DNA of 64,000 nt from Pseudohaliea sp964438205 (GTDB lineage Bacteria; Pseudomonadota; Gammaproteobacteria; Pseudomonadales; Halieaceae), in contig CAYTJQ010000009.1 in the NCBI GenBank assembly GCA_964438205.1, forward strand, positions 1-64,000, given 5' to 3'. This document shows positions 62,653 through 64,000 of the stretch, piece by piece (the stretch's first letter is position 1; each line of letters starts with the position of its first letter). Below the pieces are notes generated by a model, which saw only the letters and a program-made list of their open reading frames with translations, ran no database searches and had not been told where the DNA came from. A program made the position numbers and the translations under genes.

Positions 62653-63156
62653 ATGGCAGAAGCAAAGACGCAAGCAAAGAGCAGTGGCGCCGCCAAGGCG
62701 GCCCCGAAGCGCAAGACGACGGCCCGCAAGCGCCCCGCCGCAAAAACCACCGCGCGTCGCACAACGGCCCGCAAGGCCAGCACCGCACGCAAGAGTGCGC
62801 CGCGCCGCAAGGCCGCAGCGCGCGACGATTTCGCAACCCGCGCCCGGGAAGCCAGCCGCAAGGCCTTCCTGGCCAGCCTCGGTTTCTACGGCAAAGCCTA
62901 CGACCAGGTGGAAGAGCAGTTCACCAGCGTCCAGCGTGAGCTGGAAGCCCGCCGCAAGAAGGCCGACAAGCTGTACGCCGACCTGGTCAAGCGCGGCGAG
63001 AAGGTCGAGAAGCAGGCGCGCAGCGCTTTCGATGACCTCGAGCTGCCGAAGCTCGACGGTCTGGCCGATCGCAAGGAACTCGAGGCCCGCCTCGACAGGG
63101 CCCGCGAGCGCTTCAGCGAGCTGAAGGAGTCCGTCGGCTTCAAGACCGCGGCCTGA
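62653..63156 (+). CDS. Phasin-family protein with N-terminal histone-H1-like basic tail
   Basis: AAGGAGG lies 8 bases before ATG 62653. Residues 1-55 are low-complexity Lys/Arg/Ala/Thr (KRKTTARKRPAAKTTARRTT) like the DNA-binding tail of PhaF/AlgP. Residues about 60-160 are a PhaI/PhaF-type amphipathic coiled coil (FYGKAYDQVEEQFTSVQREL; LYADLVKRGEKVEKQARSAF). Phasins coat PHA granules, and the basic tail ties them to the nucleoid for partition. The tail-first order is the reverse of PhaF, which has it at the C-terminus. 167 residues. Confidence 0.85.
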   Translation: MAEAKTQAKSSGAAKAAPKRKTTARKRPAAKTTARRTTARKASTARKSAPRRKAAARDDFATRAREASRKAFLASLGFYGKAYDQVEEQFTSVQRELEARRKKADKLYADLVKRGEKVEKQARSAFDDLELPKLDGLADRKELEARLDRARERFSELKESVGFKTAA

Positions 63157-63200
63157 GGGCCGTACCCATCCAGGTTCACTTGTCCCTCACTGGGACCCCC

Positions 63201-63228
63201 GGGGCCGCACTTGCGGCCCCTTTTTTTT
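63201..63228 (+). terminator. Rho-independent terminator between the two phasin genes
   Basis: GGGGCCGC (63201-63208) pairs with GCGGCCCC (63213-63220) around ACTT, followed by eight Ts. It should separate the first phasin transcript from the second. Confidence 0.93.
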
Positions 63229-63297
63229 GCCTGCCGCTTCTGCCTTAATGTTCTCCCGGCGTCAGCCACCACCACATAATAACGAGGAGGTACCGCC

Positions 63298-63774
63298 ATG
63301 ACTGATGAGAAGAGCAAGGTGTCGGACAAGGCCAGCGAGATCGCCAAGAATATCTGGCTCGCCGGGGTCGGCGCCTACGGTCGCGCCGTGGACGAGGCCC
63401 AGGGCCGGCTGGAAAAGGCCGGCGTGGAACCACCGAAATTGTTCAAGGACCTGGTCAAGGCCGGGGCTGCGCTCGAAGAGGAGGCCCGCGGCGCCAGCCA
63501 GAGTGCACGGCAGTCGGTCGAGGACCGGATCAACCGGGTGCGCGACAACTTCAACCTGCAGCGCCCGGTGCGCGGCGAAGACCTGCTCGCCCTGCACGAG
63601 AAGATCGACCGGCTCACCAACAAGGTGGACGCTCTCGCCGATGCGTTGGCCGCCAGCGGCACCGTGAAGGCGCCGAAGAAGAAAGCCGCGGCCCGCAAGA
63701 AGAGCCCGGCCCGCAGCACCGCGGCCCGCAAGGCACCGACCCGTAAGAAAGCGCCGGCGCGCAAGACCAGCTGA
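63298..63774 (+). CDS. phaF: PhaF-type phasin with C-terminal basic tail
   Basis: The 158-residue protein has the phasin domain first: SEIAKNIWLAGVGAYGRAVD is the hallmark N-terminus of PhaI/PhaF, then FKDLVKAGAALEEEAR and a short leucine-zipper-like LHEKIDRLTNKVDALADAL. The tail is KAPKKKAAARKKSPARST with further AARKAP/KKAPAR units. In Pseudomonas PhaF binds granules and DNA and is encoded with phaI and phaD. GAGGAGG site before the ATG. phaD begins 16 bases downstream. Confidence 0.9.
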   Translation: MTDEKSKVSDKASEIAKNIWLAGVGAYGRAVDEAQGRLEKAGVEPPKLFKDLVKAGAALEEEARGASQSARQSVEDRINRVRDNFNLQRPVRGEDLLALHEKIDRLTNKVDALADALAASGTVKAPKKKAAARKKSPARSTAARKAPTRKKAPARKTS

Positions 63775-63790
63775 CTGAAAAAGCCGGCCC

Positions 63791-64000
63791 GTGAAAACCC
63801 GTGACCGCATCCTGGTCACCAGCCTCGAACTGTTCAACGAGGCCGGCGAGGCCCATACCACGACCCTGGACATCGCGACGGAGCTGGAGATCAGCCCCGG
63901 CAACCTGTACTACCACTTCAAGGGCAAGGACCAGATCATTGCCGAGCTCTTTCACCAGTACGAGGTCGCACTGGGGGAGACGCTCGCAGCCCCCCTGGAG
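63791..64000 (+). CDS. phaD: TetR-family regulator PhaD, 5' part
   Basis: From GTG 63791 the frame is open to the window end (70 codons). It begins MKTRDRILVTSLELFNEAGE and has the TetR helix-turn-helix TTLDIATELEISPGNLYYHF followed by KGKDQIIAELFH, as in PhaD, the activator of pha genes in Pseudomonas. Sixteen bases after the phaF-like stop with only a weak ribosome site, so likely co-transcribed with it. The ligand-binding half lies beyond the window. Confidence 0.87.
   Translation, partial: MKTRDRILVTSLELFNEAGEAHTTTLDIATELEISPGNLYYHFKGKDQIIAELFHQYEVALGETLAAPLE

Noticed and set aside
63251..63280. CATAAT before the second phasin gene as its promoter
   Set aside because: Transcription would begin inside the ribosome binding site; the real promoter is probably elsewhere.

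Overview
This 64 kb window of very GC-rich DNA comes from the chromosome of a gammaproteobacterium. Evidence for this is the Pseudomonas-like order yebC-ruvCAB-ybgC-tolQRAB-pal-cpoB-queE-queC-tRNA-Lys, the proA-nadD-rsfS-rlmH-mrdA-rodA-mltB-rlpA-dacA-ybeD-lipB cell-envelope cluster, and a PhaD/PhaF-type polyhydroxyalkanoate (PHA) locus. The sequence alone does not fix the genus. No prophage, insertion sequence, integrase or CRISPR array is visible, so this is mostly core genome with a few accessory islands. No gene-free stretch exceeds about 300 bases. Three 100-N runs mark assembly joins.

Layout. 1-13 kb (minus strand): translation and zinc-ribbon genes (fmdB-like, aspS, yebC) lead into a long operon with many overlapping start and stop codons. 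It encodes Holliday-junction resolution (ruvCAB), the Tol-Pal outer-membrane constriction machine and two preQ0 synthesis enzymes, and ends at tRNA-Lys. A textbook LexA-type box lies just upstream of ruvC. At 12.3-12.8 kb there is an HU protein with a histone-H1-like tail. 13-19.5 kb (plus): proS, a small lytic transglycosylase, a LuxR-type regulator next to a PuuA-type glutamine-synthetase homologue, an acyl-CoA desaturase and a glutathione peroxidase. 19.6-25.8 kb (minus): prfC, then egtB-egtD for ergothioneine synthesis, overlapping an ABC transporter whose substrate-binding and permease domains are fused; this looks like an ergothioneine synthesis-plus-transport operon. 25.8-27.7 kb (plus): a RegB/RegA-type redox two-component system.

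27.7-37.5 kb (minus): a tightly overlapped elongation and peptidoglycan cluster plus NAD, proline, ribosome-silencing and lipoate genes. 37.5-39.9 kb: iron storage and release (Fur-box promoter, bfd, bfr), monothiol glutaredoxin grxD, and argF. 40-41 kb: a small protein with an unresolved 12-bp coding repeat and a membrane protein. 41-44.6 kb: fadBA beta-oxidation complex. 44.7-50 kb: two paralogous TonB-dependent receptors flanking yqcC and tRNA-Gly(CCC). 50-54.7 kb: dinG, a putative acyltransferase, a small membrane protein and a tyrosine-phosphatase-like protein. 54.8-58.6 kb: rpsT, then an AraC regulator co-transcribed with a patatin-like hydrolase and divergent from a diiron ferritin-like enzyme. 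58.6-64 kb: a PHA-system protein, an EamA permease, hslO, pckA, two phasin/H1-like proteins with basic tails at opposite ends, and the start of phaD.

The points most worth following are the reversed-order transporter fusion beside egtBD, the LexA box heading a ruv-tol-que operon, the AraC/patatin/diiron locus, the twin phasins, the QVEA repeat protein, and the demonstration that the 57.9 kb gap is only a 55-bp contig overlap.
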